A stretch of 64,000 nt of DNA from GCA-020356105 sp964347475 (GTDB lineage: Bacteria > Pseudomonadota > Alphaproteobacteria > UBA8366 > JADFVY01): assembly GCA_964347475.1 (NCBI GenBank), contig CAYFYY010000004.1:25702-89701 (forward strand), read 5' to 3'. Both the position numbers and the translations under genes were made by a program. The notes under the pieces were generated by a model. That model ran no database searches, was not told where the DNA came from, and was given only the letters and a program-made list of their open reading frames with translations. Every line of letters begins with the position of its first letter. Positions within the stretch are counted from its first letter, which is position 1. Shown piece after piece: positions 52,480 through 60,499 of this stretch.

Positions 52480-54363
52480 TCAGTCCCCGTCGCCCTCGTC
52501 GTCCTGCCCCTTCAGCTTGAGCCGCGCCACGAGAGGCTCATGGTCGCTGCCCACCGTGTCGTCGACGCGCGGGAAGTCGACGTTGACGTGCACGATGTCG
52601 AGCTTGGCATTGTTCAGGAGCGCGTCACTGACCAGAAGATGGTCGAGGACCTGGGAATTGCCCTCGAAATTGAAGGAGTAGACGTTATCGTCCCCGAGAG
52701 TGCCGATCAGGTTGGTGAGCACGCGGTCCGGCCCGGTGCCGGGCAGGATCTCGGTCAGATCGTTGGTGAACTCGAAGGTATTCAGGTCGCCGAGGACGAT
52801 GATCGCAGCGCCGGGATCCCCGTCGAGCAGGAAATCTACGTAGTCGTTGAGCGCCTGCATCTGCGCCTCGCGCTCGGCTTCGCCGGCCTGCACGAACGGC
52901 TGGATGCCGCCGAACACCGGTGTCGACCCGAAACGGGACGTCAGATGGTTGTTGATCACCGTGAACTGCGCGCCGGCGAACTCGAACACGCCCATGAGCG
53001 GGTTCCGCGTGCCGGCGAAGGCCGCCGGGTCGCCGACGCCGGCGAACAGCAGCTCGTCCGGCGTCAGTGAGCGGGACTCCACCAGCTCGATCCAGTTCGG
53101 GTTGTAGAGGAAGGCGTTGCGGATGTTCCCGCCCGGGACCCCTCCGGACGTCCCGTCGGCAGGCGCCACGTCGAAATAGGCGTATTGCGGGCCGCCGGCG
53201 GCGTGTATCGAATCGGCCAGCGCCTGCAGGGTGTGCGAGGCATCGGTCGTGCCGTCGTCGATCTCGCCGCTATTGTCCTGGATCTCCTGCACTGCGATGA
53301 CGTCCGGGCTGCCGAGATTGTCTACGATCTGCGAGGCCAGAGTGGTCCGCTGGCGGTCGTCCTCGGGCAGCGGGCTGAGGTTGAGGAGGTTGTAGGTCGC
53401 GACGGTCACCTTGCGCCTGTTTCCCGACAGCCGCGTCACCTCGCGCCGCAGGCCGGCCGGGAAGATGTCGAACTCGGCGATGGCGTTGACCTCGAAATTG
53501 CCGAAGCTGTAGCCGACGACCCCGGTGATGCTGCCGAGCTGGTCGCCGACGGTGATGGCCGGCACGTCTGCCGGGAACAGCGTCCCATCGAGCTGGATCT
53601 GCACCCGTTCCGGGTTCTGGTCGCCCCGGTTGTCGGGATCGGGCTGAAGGCTTATCCCGCCGCGCCGCGTGCGGGCGTCGCGCGGCGCGATATGAGCGCC
53701 GTCATTGGGCAATACGAACAGCTCGCTGCTGAACGCGTTGAAGGTCCGTGTCGCCGACACCGCCACCGGGTCTTCGACCGTGACCAGCATGCCCTCCAGG
53801 CTCTCGTAGAAATCGATGCCGTCGCGTTCCGGATCGAACAGGCCGGCCTCGGTCTGCAGGTTCGCCGGCAGCTCGTCGTCGCTGATGACGTCCCGGTTCG
53901 GCGGGATGCGGCCCCCCGTCCCGATCACGACCGGAAACGGCAGCGGGTTGCCCGAAGACAGAACGGTGAATGCGGGGAACGACATCTGGGTGATGGACAG
54001 GTTGCCGGTTGCCGCGCCGCCGGGAACGAATTCGGTCACCGTGTCGGTCAGTTGCAGATGATCGCCGACCGCCGGTTTCGCGCCGGTCTTGAACACGAAC
54101 AACGCATCCGACGTGGCGTCGTCGCCATCGCCGGTCCGGTCCTGGACGTAGTAGCCGTTGAAGGCCACTGCGGTCACGACACCGCTCGTCGTGACCTCCT
54201 GTCCCGCATAGGGTGAGATGTGGCCGGCGCCCTGAATCTCGGGGATCGATACGATCGCCTGCGCCTGCGCCTGTCCGCCGGCCCAGAGCGGCACCACGCT
54301 CGCGCCGAGGGCCAGGATCGCCAGGCTCCGCGGGCATCGCCATTCCCTGATCTTCGGTCCCAT
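52480..54363 (-). CDS. Secreted endonuclease/exonuclease/phosphatase-family nuclease (ExeM/NucH-like)
   Basis: A 627-residue exported protein. A signal peptide (ILALGASVVPLWAGGQAQAQ) leads to an OB-like N-terminal region (ISPYAGQEVTTSGVVTAVAF, NGYYVQDRTGDGDDATSDAL). The DNase I-like catalytic domain follows from about residue 315 (VTVATYNLLNLSP, VIAVQEIQDN, INNHLTSRFG, VLGDLNTFEF, and the terminal GSDHEPLVARL). These supply the catalytic Glu, Asp, Asn and His of the family. The ATG at 54363 follows AAGGAG. Extracellular DNA degradation or phosphate scavenging is likely. Acidic tail residues (GQDDEGDGD) follow. Confidence 0.88.
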   Translation of the reverse strand: MGPKIREWRCPRSLAILALGASVVPLWAGGQAQAQAIVSIPEIQGAGHISPYAGQEVTTSGVVTAVAFNGYYVQDRTGDGDDATSDALFVFKTGAKPAVGDHLQLTDTVTEFVPGGAATGNLSITQMSFPAFTVLSSGNPLPFPVVIGTGGRIPPNRDVISDDELPANLQTEAGLFDPERDGIDFYESLEGMLVTVEDPVAVSATRTFNAFSSELFVLPNDGAHIAPRDARTRRGGISLQPDPDNRGDQNPERVQIQLDGTLFPADVPAITVGDQLGSITGVVGYSFGNFEVNAIAEFDIFPAGLRREVTRLSGNRRKVTVATYNLLNLSPLPEDDRQRTTLASQIVDNLGSPDVIAVQEIQDNSGEIDDGTTDASHTLQALADSIHAAGGPQYAYFDVAPADGTSGGVPGGNIRNAFLYNPNWIELVESRSLTPDELLFAGVGDPAAFAGTRNPLMGVFEFAGAQFTVINNHLTSRFGSTPVFGGIQPFVQAGEAEREAQMQALNDYVDFLLDGDPGAAIIVLGDLNTFEFTNDLTEILPGTGPDRVLTNLIGTLGDDNVYSFNFEGNSQVLDHLLVSDALLNNAKLDIVHVNVDFPRVDDTVGSDHEPLVARLKLKGQDDEGDGD

Positions 54364-54577
54364 CTCGTGTCTCCTTCGTTGTTGTAAGCGTCCGCGATGG
54401 CTGCCGGGTTGCCCGACGCGCCGGCCGGCGAACCAACGCATCCTACACCGCGGTAAGGCCCGGTAATCGTTGAATTCCGGGCGTTTCCGCTTTGTTCAGG
54501 AATATTCCGGAAACGTTCTGGAGAATTTCGGCGTCAGGGGGCGGCGGGACCGCCACGGCGCAGCCTGGCCGGCGTCG

Positions 54578-56986
54578 CTACTCCGCCGCCTTCGGCCAGA
54601 CATGCCTGCCCCTGCGGCCGATCAGTGCGGCGGCGCAGGCATCGAGGATGGCTTCCGCGTCGATGCGGTAATGCCGGAACAGATCCGACACGCTGCCCGA
54701 CTGGCCGAAATGCTCGACGCCGAGCGGCTTGACGCGGTGGCCCAGCACGCTGCCGAGCCATGACAGGGTTTCCGGGTGGCCGTCGACGACGGTAACGAGG
54801 CCGCCATCCGCGGCCAGCGGCTCGAGCAGGCGTTCGACATGGCTGCGTGCCCCCAGGCCCTCGCCGTGCTGGCGTGCCCGTTCGGCGGCATGCCAGCCGG
54901 CGCCCAGCCGGTCCGCCGAGGTCACCGCCAGCAGGCCGGCGCCTGGCGACTCCACGCACAGCTGCTCCCAGGCCTGCATGGCTTCCGGCGCGACCGCGCC
55001 GGTATAAGCGATGGCGATCTCGGCGCCGGGGGCCGGCTCGCGCATCCAGTAGCCGCCGGCGACGATGCCGCGCATCGTCTCGGTATCGAGCTGGCGCCGC
55101 GGCTGTTCGAGCGGTCGCGTCGACAGTCGCAGGTAGACCGCGCCGCCCGCCACGTCGCGCAGCCACTCGATCTCCGACTCGCCGGATCCGTCGCGCTGCA
55201 CGTAGTCGAACGCCCATTCCATGAGGACCGCGAGCTCGTCGGCGTAGGACGGCTCGAAGGCGGCCAGCCCGTCCTGCGCGATGCCGATCAGCGGCGTGCC
55301 CACCGACTGGTGGGCGCCGCCCTCGGGGGCCAGCGCGATCCCGGACGGGGTGCCCGCGACGATGAAGCGCGCGTCCGTGTAGCATGCGTAGTTCAGCGCA
55401 TCGAGGCCGCGCGCGACGAACGGGTCGTAGAGCGTGCCCACCGGGATGATTCGCGCCCCGAACAGACGGTCGCCGATCCCCGCCGCCGCCAGCAACAGGA
55501 ACAGGTTGTTCTCGGCGATTCCCAGCTCGATATGCTGGCCTACGGGCCCCTGGTCCCACTTGAGCGGCGAGGCGATCGACTGCTCGCGGAAGGCATCCGG
55601 CCGGTCCTCCCTGTGGAACACGCCGCGCCGGTTGATCCATCCGGCGAGGTTGGTGGAGATCGCAACGTCCGGGGAGGTGGTGACGATGCGCGCCGCAAGG
55701 TCGCCCGCGGACCTGCCGAGATCGCCGAGGATTCGGCCGAAGGCATCCTGTGTCGACTGGGTCGCGGCACCGGGCGGCGCGCTCGCCGGCACCTCCGTGC
55801 GGCTGCAGGGCGTGGGCTCAGGCCGCTGTGCGAACGGCACGCGCTTCAGGAAGGCCCGGATCGTTCCCTCGTCGATGTCGAGTCCGGCGAACCGTTCCCA
55901 CTCCTCGCCGTGCGGGACGTTGTGGCCGGCCCGGAACGCCTCCATCTGCTCCGGCGTCATCAGGCCGGCATGGTTGTCCTTATGGCCGGCCAGCGGCAGG
56001 CCGTGCCCCTTGATGGTGTAGGCGATGAAGCAATGCGGGCGGTCGTCGGCAACGCCGCGGAAGGCCTCGAGCACGCTCGCCATGTCGTGCCCTCCGAGAT
56101 TGGTCATCAGCCGGTGCAGCGACGCATCGTCGTGGCCGTCGAGCAGCGCCTTCAGGCCCGACGTCCCCGCGAGGTCGGTTTTCAGACGCTCGCGCCAGGC
56201 CGCTCCGCCCTTGAACGTCAGCGCCGAGTAGTGCTGGTTCGGGCAGGCGTCGATCCATTGCCGCAGCGCCTCGCCAGCCGGCCCTTCGAAGGCCGCCTCG
56301 AGGCGCTTGCCGTATTTCAGGTTGACCACCGTCCAGCCGACCGAGCCGAAGAAGTCGCGGATCCGCCCGAACAAGTGGTCGTTGACCACGCCGTCGAGCG
56401 AGTGGCGGTTGTAGTCGATCACCCACCACAGGTTCCGCACGTCGTGCTTCCAGCCCTCCAGCAAGGCCTCGAAGACGTTGCCCTCATCGAGCTCGGCATC
56501 GCCCATCACCGCCACCATGCGGCCGGGCCCCGCGTCGCTGTCGACCAGCCCATGCAGGCGGACGTAGTCCTGCACCAAAGAGGCGAACAGCGTGACCGCG
56601 ACGCCGAGGCCCACCGACCCCGTGGAGAAGTCCACATCGTCCGCATCCTTGGTGCGCGAAGGGTAGGACTGGGCACCTCCGAATGCCCGGAACGCCTCCA
56701 GCCGTTCGCGGCTCTGCCGGCCCAAGAGGTACTGAATCGCGTGGAACACGGGCGATGCGTGCGGCTTGACCGCGACCCGGTCCTGCGGCTGCAGCACGTC
56801 GAGATAGAGCGCCGTCAGCAGCGTCGCCGCCGAGGCGCAGGACGACTGGTGGCCGCCGACCTTCAGCCCGTCGACGGCCGGACGGATATGGTTGGCGTTG
56901 TGGATGGTCCAGCAGGCGAGCCAGAGAACGCGCTGCTCGAGCGCCTCGAGCATGGCTAGGTCAGTTCGATCGAGCGAATTCGCCAT
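54578..56986 (-). CDS. AceE/MdeB-like thiamine-dependent 2-oxoacid dehydrogenase E1 or transketolase-like enzyme
   Basis: An 802-residue TPP enzyme of the homodimeric E1/transketolase type. The TPP motif is GDAELDEGNVFEAL. Around it lie KVGGHQSSCASAATLLTALY and STGSVGLGVAVTLFASL. The pyrimidine-binding half has QHIELGIAENNLFLLLAAAG with the activating glutamate, and the C-terminus holds HVKPLG-like (RVKPLGVEHFGQSG) sequences. It is shorter than E. coli AceE (887) and lacks any E2 or E3 gene nearby. MdeB, a 2-oxobutyrate dehydrogenase E1 of Pseudomonas, is the best comparison I can offer. The gene is isolated on the minus strand. Confidence 0.75.
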   Translation of the reverse strand: MANSLDRTDLAMLEALEQRVLWLACWTIHNANHIRPAVDGLKVGGHQSSCASAATLLTALYLDVLQPQDRVAVKPHASPVFHAIQYLLGRQSRERLEAFRAFGGAQSYPSRTKDADDVDFSTGSVGLGVAVTLFASLVQDYVRLHGLVDSDAGPGRMVAVMGDAELDEGNVFEALLEGWKHDVRNLWWVIDYNRHSLDGVVNDHLFGRIRDFFGSVGWTVVNLKYGKRLEAAFEGPAGEALRQWIDACPNQHYSALTFKGGAAWRERLKTDLAGTSGLKALLDGHDDASLHRLMTNLGGHDMASVLEAFRGVADDRPHCFIAYTIKGHGLPLAGHKDNHAGLMTPEQMEAFRAGHNVPHGEEWERFAGLDIDEGTIRAFLKRVPFAQRPEPTPCSRTEVPASAPPGAATQSTQDAFGRILGDLGRSAGDLAARIVTTSPDVAISTNLAGWINRRGVFHREDRPDAFREQSIASPLKWDQGPVGQHIELGIAENNLFLLLAAAGIGDRLFGARIIPVGTLYDPFVARGLDALNYACYTDARFIVAGTPSGIALAPEGGAHQSVGTPLIGIAQDGLAAFEPSYADELAVLMEWAFDYVQRDGSGESEIEWLRDVAGGAVYLRLSTRPLEQPRRQLDTETMRGIVAGGYWMREPAPGAEIAIAYTGAVAPEAMQAWEQLCVESPGAGLLAVTSADRLGAGWHAAERARQHGEGLGARSHVERLLEPLAADGGLVTVVDGHPETLSWLGSVLGHRVKPLGVEHFGQSGSVSDLFRHYRIDAEAILDACAAALIGRRGRHVWPKAAE

Positions 56987-57071
56987 TCCCCCGATATCGA
57001 CGATTTCGGGCCACGAGTAAAGAGACGCGGATAAATATCGGCCAGGCTGTGCTGGTCGGCTCTGTGACCAT

Positions 57072-57746
57072 CTACCCTACGAACCGAAGCGTAATGAACA
57101 CCTCGTCAAATTGTATCTCTTGAATCAGCGGAGTGTTTTCGAATGTAAAATCGTGCAGTTTGAAGTGCCGAAACTCCAGCCCGATAATCATGCCAGGGGT
57201 GTATCTGTAACCTATACCCCCCATCATTTGCCAGGCGGCCGTATGAACGTACTTGTTTGATAGCGGGACGCCACTGAGAACAAAATCGCGTCGTGAAACT
57301 CGCGCAGCGCCGATTCCTCCGCCGAAGTAAGTGGTAGCGCTTTCGCCAATATTGAAGTCTACGTATCCGTTCGCCATGGCGCCGATTGACTCCAGATAGC
57401 CATCGGCGGTCAAAATATTCGGTACCCAATCTTCGACGGCGGAGTACACTTCTGCGCGACGATAGCTACCTTCAAGTTCGATGCGAAACCCTGCTCCCCG
57501 GTCGCTTGGATGCCACGAGTAACCAATCGCGCCCGTTCCGGCCAACGAGTAGTCAAAGAGGAAGGTTGTGGTATTGCCGGTCAGCGGATCTGTGCCGACC
57601 CATTCATTGCCGACGAAGGAGCCGTCTGATATGCCGCCGCCAAGAGAAAAGTACAAACCGCTATCGGATAATTCTTCCTGCGCGTCGACTGGTGCAGCGA
57701 AGAGAGCCGCCACAATGCCACAGAGGATGGGGAACGTTATTCGCAT
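57072..57746 (-). CDS. Outer-membrane beta-barrel protein (OmpA/Opa-like fold)
   Basis: A 224-residue protein with signal peptide (ITFPILCGIVAALFAAPVDA) and alternating amphipathic strands (GLYFSLGGGISDG, GAGFRIELEGSYRRAEVY, TYFGGGIGAARVSR, GIGYRYTPGMIIGLEFRHF) ending in VFITLRFVG with a penultimate hydrophobic strand, as for 8-strand barrels. Base composition is clearly lower in G+C than the flanking genes, so it may have been acquired. Function unknown; an adhesin-like or porin role is only a guess. Confidence 0.75.
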   Translation of the reverse strand: MRITFPILCGIVAALFAAPVDAQEELSDSGLYFSLGGGISDGSFVGNEWVGTDPLTGNTTTFLFDYSLAGTGAIGYSWHPSDRGAGFRIELEGSYRRAEVYSAVEDWVPNILTADGYLESIGAMANGYVDFNIGESATTYFGGGIGAARVSRRDFVLSGVPLSNKYVHTAAWQMMGGIGYRYTPGMIIGLEFRHFKLHDFTFENTPLIQEIQFDEVFITLRFVG

Positions 57747-58142
57747 CTCGGTTCTCGCAGTATCTGGCGCCAGGAAACGGGTCTTCGTTCATGTAGCAGC
57801 ATCAAGGTTGAGGAATTGTAAATTCGGCGAGTACACCGGGCATTTTTCTAAAATCGCCCCTTGAGAGCGTCGGAGCGCCTGCGGCGCGCCCGTAAGCCGC
57901 CCGACGCGTCCCGACCCGGTTGCGAGCGTGGCGGGCGGGCCTGCACCCTGGCCCGGCCCGGCATCTGATTCACGCGTTCTTAACGCCGGTTAACAACAAT
58001 CGGTGCTGGCGGTTTGCAACGATGTGCAGGGCCGGCCGAAAGGGTGCAATGATGCGAGGGATCGCAGATACCATCCCGCCCGACGCAGCGGCCGATTGGC
58101 ATCGGATCTGTCGGCGCATGGCGATCGGTGGGGGCGGGTGAC
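57747..58142. other. Intergenic, about 400 bases, no gene recognised
   Basis: The left half is AT-rich and continuous in composition with the barrel gene; the right half is GC-rich. At 57980-57994 two TTAAC units are separated by five bases (TTAACGCCGGTTAAC), one base short of the CtrA spacing. No gene is supportable. Confidence 0.4.
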
Positions 58143-59075
58143 ATGACCCGGCTCGAGTCGCTGCTGCACCCCGGGGAGATCGTCCTCTGGCGGACCAAGC
58201 CGGCCTGGCAAAGCGCCAGGAACAGCATGCTGTGGCAGATCGCCGGTGTCGCCGGAGGCGGCTACGTCTTCGATTTCCTGATCGAGGGTTTCGATCTCGA
58301 CCGGCTCCTGACGGCGTTGTACGGCGTGTTCGGCATAGCTGTGGTCGCTGTCCTTGTCACGTACTTCACGCAAGGTGCCGGCGTCATGGTGACCGACCGG
58401 CGGGTGCTTCGCAGTCAGGGCGTCTTCCGGCCCCGGCGTGAGGAGCTGGAGCGTCGGCACATCGCCGAGGCGGTCATCTACGAGGGTGACGAGACGCTGG
58501 TGCTGCGTGCCGCGCGGCCGGACGTGATTCGCCTTCTCGAGCCGAACAGCCGCGCGTCGCTGCGGTCCACGGGCGAGATGGAAATGCCGTTCCCACGGGC
58601 ATCGGTGGAAAACGACGCGGTGCTCGAGGCGTTGGCGATCGAGCCGCAGCGGATCCAGCCGGTGCCCAGGACCGATGCGGTCACGAACCTGCATGGCGCA
58701 CGGATCTCGCTATCCGTTGCCGGGGCCCTGCTGTCGGTGCTTGGCGTGTGGGCGGCGGCGGAGATGATGCTGCCTGACTTCGAGGGCGTGTTCTTCGCGT
58801 TCTCGGCTCTCATAGCGCTGGGGGCGGGCGCGGTGTTCGGACTCTGGCTCGTCTGGCCGGTCGCGCGGCTCACGGTCTCGCCCGAGACGGCCGGCTTTTT
58901 CGCCTGCACGCTTTATCATCCGGATTGGAAGGCGGTCTTTTCCGAGGACGAAACGTGGCGCGACGACTTGCGGCGCGCGGAACGCAGATTATCGCGCCTT
59001 TATGGCGCGCCAGTCGATCTGGAGAGCCTGCTCCTTCCCGAAGGTCCGCCGGAGGCAACGGAGATGCCGGCATAA
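58143..59075 (+). CDS. bPH-like (PuhB-type) membrane protein, long form
   Basis: A 310-residue protein. It opens with LLHPGEIVLWRTKPAW, the mark of bacterial PH-like membrane proteins. Two helices (about 27-75) precede a soluble bPH segment (VMVTDRRVLRSQGVF). A second pair of helices (about 190-245; VAGALLSVLGVWAAAEMML) and a charged C-terminal domain (DDLRRAERRLSRLYGAPVD) follow. The start is ATG 58143. It is paralogous to the protein encoded at 59872. The family includes PuhB, an assembly factor for the photosynthetic reaction centre, but no photosynthesis gene is seen here. Confidence 0.7.
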   Translation: MTRLESLLHPGEIVLWRTKPAWQSARNSMLWQIAGVAGGGYVFDFLIEGFDLDRLLTALYGVFGIAVVAVLVTYFTQGAGVMVTDRRVLRSQGVFRPRREELERRHIAEAVIYEGDETLVLRAARPDVIRLLEPNSRASLRSTGEMEMPFPRASVENDAVLEALAIEPQRIQPVPRTDAVTNLHGARISLSVAGALLSVLGVWAAAEMMLPDFEGVFFAFSALIALGAGAVFGLWLVWPVARLTVSPETAGFFACTLYHPDWKAVFSEDETWRDDLRRAERRLSRLYGAPVDLESLLLPEGPPEATEMPA

Positions 59076-59205
59076 CCGTTCCGTGCATGGCAGGGCCGGC
59101 GTCCGGATCATGCGCGCGATAGTAGGCGCAACGACCCGCAACCAGTCCGGCCGTCCGCGGCTGGTCGCGGGGCCCCGAAATTGCGGGAACGCGTATTTCC
59201 GCAAT

Positions 59206-59221
59206 TTAACCGTGTCTTAAC
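59206..59221. promoter_or_regulatory. CtrA-type box (TTAA-N7-TTAAC) upstream of the 59.3-60.4 kb membrane genes
   Basis: TTAACCGTGTCTTAAC matches the CtrA consensus exactly and lies 73 bases before the ATG at 59294. It is in the 218-base gap after the bPH-like gene. Confidence 0.5.
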
Positions 59222-59293
59222 CCGTTTGCTCCGATAAACGAGGTTGGCGCACTGCCAGGCGGGGCGGGCCAGGGCATAACGAAGGGTTGCGAC

Positions 59294-59818
59294 ATGCGGT
59301 TCATCTTCGGCGCACCGGTTGCCTTCGTCGCGCCGGCGGTCGGCTACATGCTGAACTGGATCATCGCCTGGTTCGTCAAGGGCGTGCCGAATATCGCGAC
59401 CACCTATTGGCCGGCCAATCTGTTCTGCGCCAACAACGGCAAGATCTCGCTGTATTGCGGCCGCTCGCCTGGCGACCTCGAGCTCTTCATGCTGGTCTTC
59501 TTCTTCGTCGCCTGCCTCATCGGGTGGGAGTCGATCCGCATCCTGCTGCCCAGCACGCACGGCGCGGTGGAGATCGAGGACCGCGGCCGGGTCGGGACGA
59601 CCGTCACGCGCGCCGTCGCCTGGAGCATCGTCGTCCTGCCGACCCTGATCCTGGCGCCGCATATCTATCTTACGATCGAGGCATCACCGGGGGCGTTCGG
59701 CTATTACGGCTGGGGCACGGAAACGTTCGTCGATTTCCTGCGCAGCTGGATCGCCGGCGCCGCTGCCATGCTGCTCTATGCGTTGGCACGCCGCGGCGGC
59801 AGCACCGGGATGGCCTGA
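59294..59818 (+). CDS. Membrane protein, unknown (between two bPH-like genes)
   Basis: A 174-residue inner-membrane protein with about four helices (APVAFVAPAVGYMLNWIIAW, DLELFMLVFFFVACLIGW, AVAWSIVVLPTLILAPHIYL and a final helix WIAGAAAMLLYALA). A short external loop holds two cysteines (LFCANNGKISLYCG). The gap to the next bPH-like gene is 53 bases, so they are likely co-transcribed. I do not recognise a family. Confidence 0.65.
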   Translation: MRFIFGAPVAFVAPAVGYMLNWIIAWFVKGVPNIATTYWPANLFCANNGKISLYCGRSPGDLELFMLVFFFVACLIGWESIRILLPSTHGAVEIEDRGRVGTTVTRAVAWSIVVLPTLILAPHIYLTIEASPGAFGYYGWGTETFVDFLRSWIAGAAAMLLYALARRGGSTGMA

Positions 59819-59871
59819 TCGCCGCGACGCGACGACGTGCCGGCCAAGAGTGAACTGGCGATGACCGCGAT

Positions 59872-60408
59872 ATGAGCCGAATCGACGCCATGCTGCAGCC
59901 GGGGGAGACCGTCATCTGGCGCAACCGGCCCGGGCTCGGCGTCGGCACCTCGCTGCTGATCGGCCTCGCCATCGTGGCGGTGTTGCTGGCCGTCATGGCG
60001 TGGCTGGGCGGCGGCTGGCAGTCGCTGTTTCGCGAGCCCTACCGCCTGATCCCGCTGGCGGCGCTGGTGGTGATCGGCGGCCAGCGCTCCGCGGACGCCG
60101 TCGCCGTGACCGACCGCCGGCTGCTGCTCACCCGCGGTCTGTTGCGGCGCACGGTCGCGGAGGTCGGCCGCCCGGATATCCTCTCGGCACGGGTCACCGC
60201 CACGATCCCCTATTACGGGCAGGTCGTCACCGTGCGCTGCCGGGACACCACGGCGGTGCGGATCTACCGCCCGGACTCCGCCGGCGCGGCGACCCTCGGC
60301 CAGGCCGAGATCGAAACCATCCTGTCCAAGGAAGCCGAGGCGCTGTGCAGGGCCCTCGGCCGCCCGGGCCGGCCCTGGGGCGAGGACGGCGCGCGCGGCC
60401 GGGCGTAA
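59872..60408 (+). CDS. bPH-like membrane protein, short form
   Basis: A 178-residue protein. It starts MSRIDAMLQPGETVIWRNRP, the same motif as its paralogue at 58143. Two helices follow (about 24-75), then the conserved AVTDRRLLLTRGLL and a beta-rich domain (VVTVRCRDTTAVRIY). This is the minimal form of the bPH membrane family. Its partner may be the four-helix protein encoded just upstream. Confidence 0.7.
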   Translation: MSRIDAMLQPGETVIWRNRPGLGVGTSLLIGLAIVAVLLAVMAWLGGGWQSLFREPYRLIPLAALVVIGGQRSADAVAVTDRRLLLTRGLLRRTVAEVGRPDILSARVTATIPYYGQVVTVRCRDTTAVRIYRPDSAGAATLGQAEIETILSKEAEALCRALGRPGRPWGEDGARGRA

Positions 60409-60499
60409 GGGCCGGGATTGTTTCCTGACATCTTGCCCCGGCGGGCGGCGCGTGGCAGGTTCCCGGTTCGATCCGCCATCTTCCGGAAGGGACTCATCG

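Noticed and set aside
54776..56959. A 727-codon plus-strand frame
   Set aside because: Antisense to the AceE-like gene, which has clear motifs; no ribosome-binding site or known domain.
57980..57994. TTAACGCCGGTTAAC as a CtrA site
   Set aside because: The spacing between TTAA units is six, not seven, so it was not called as a site, although it lies upstream of the bPH-like gene.
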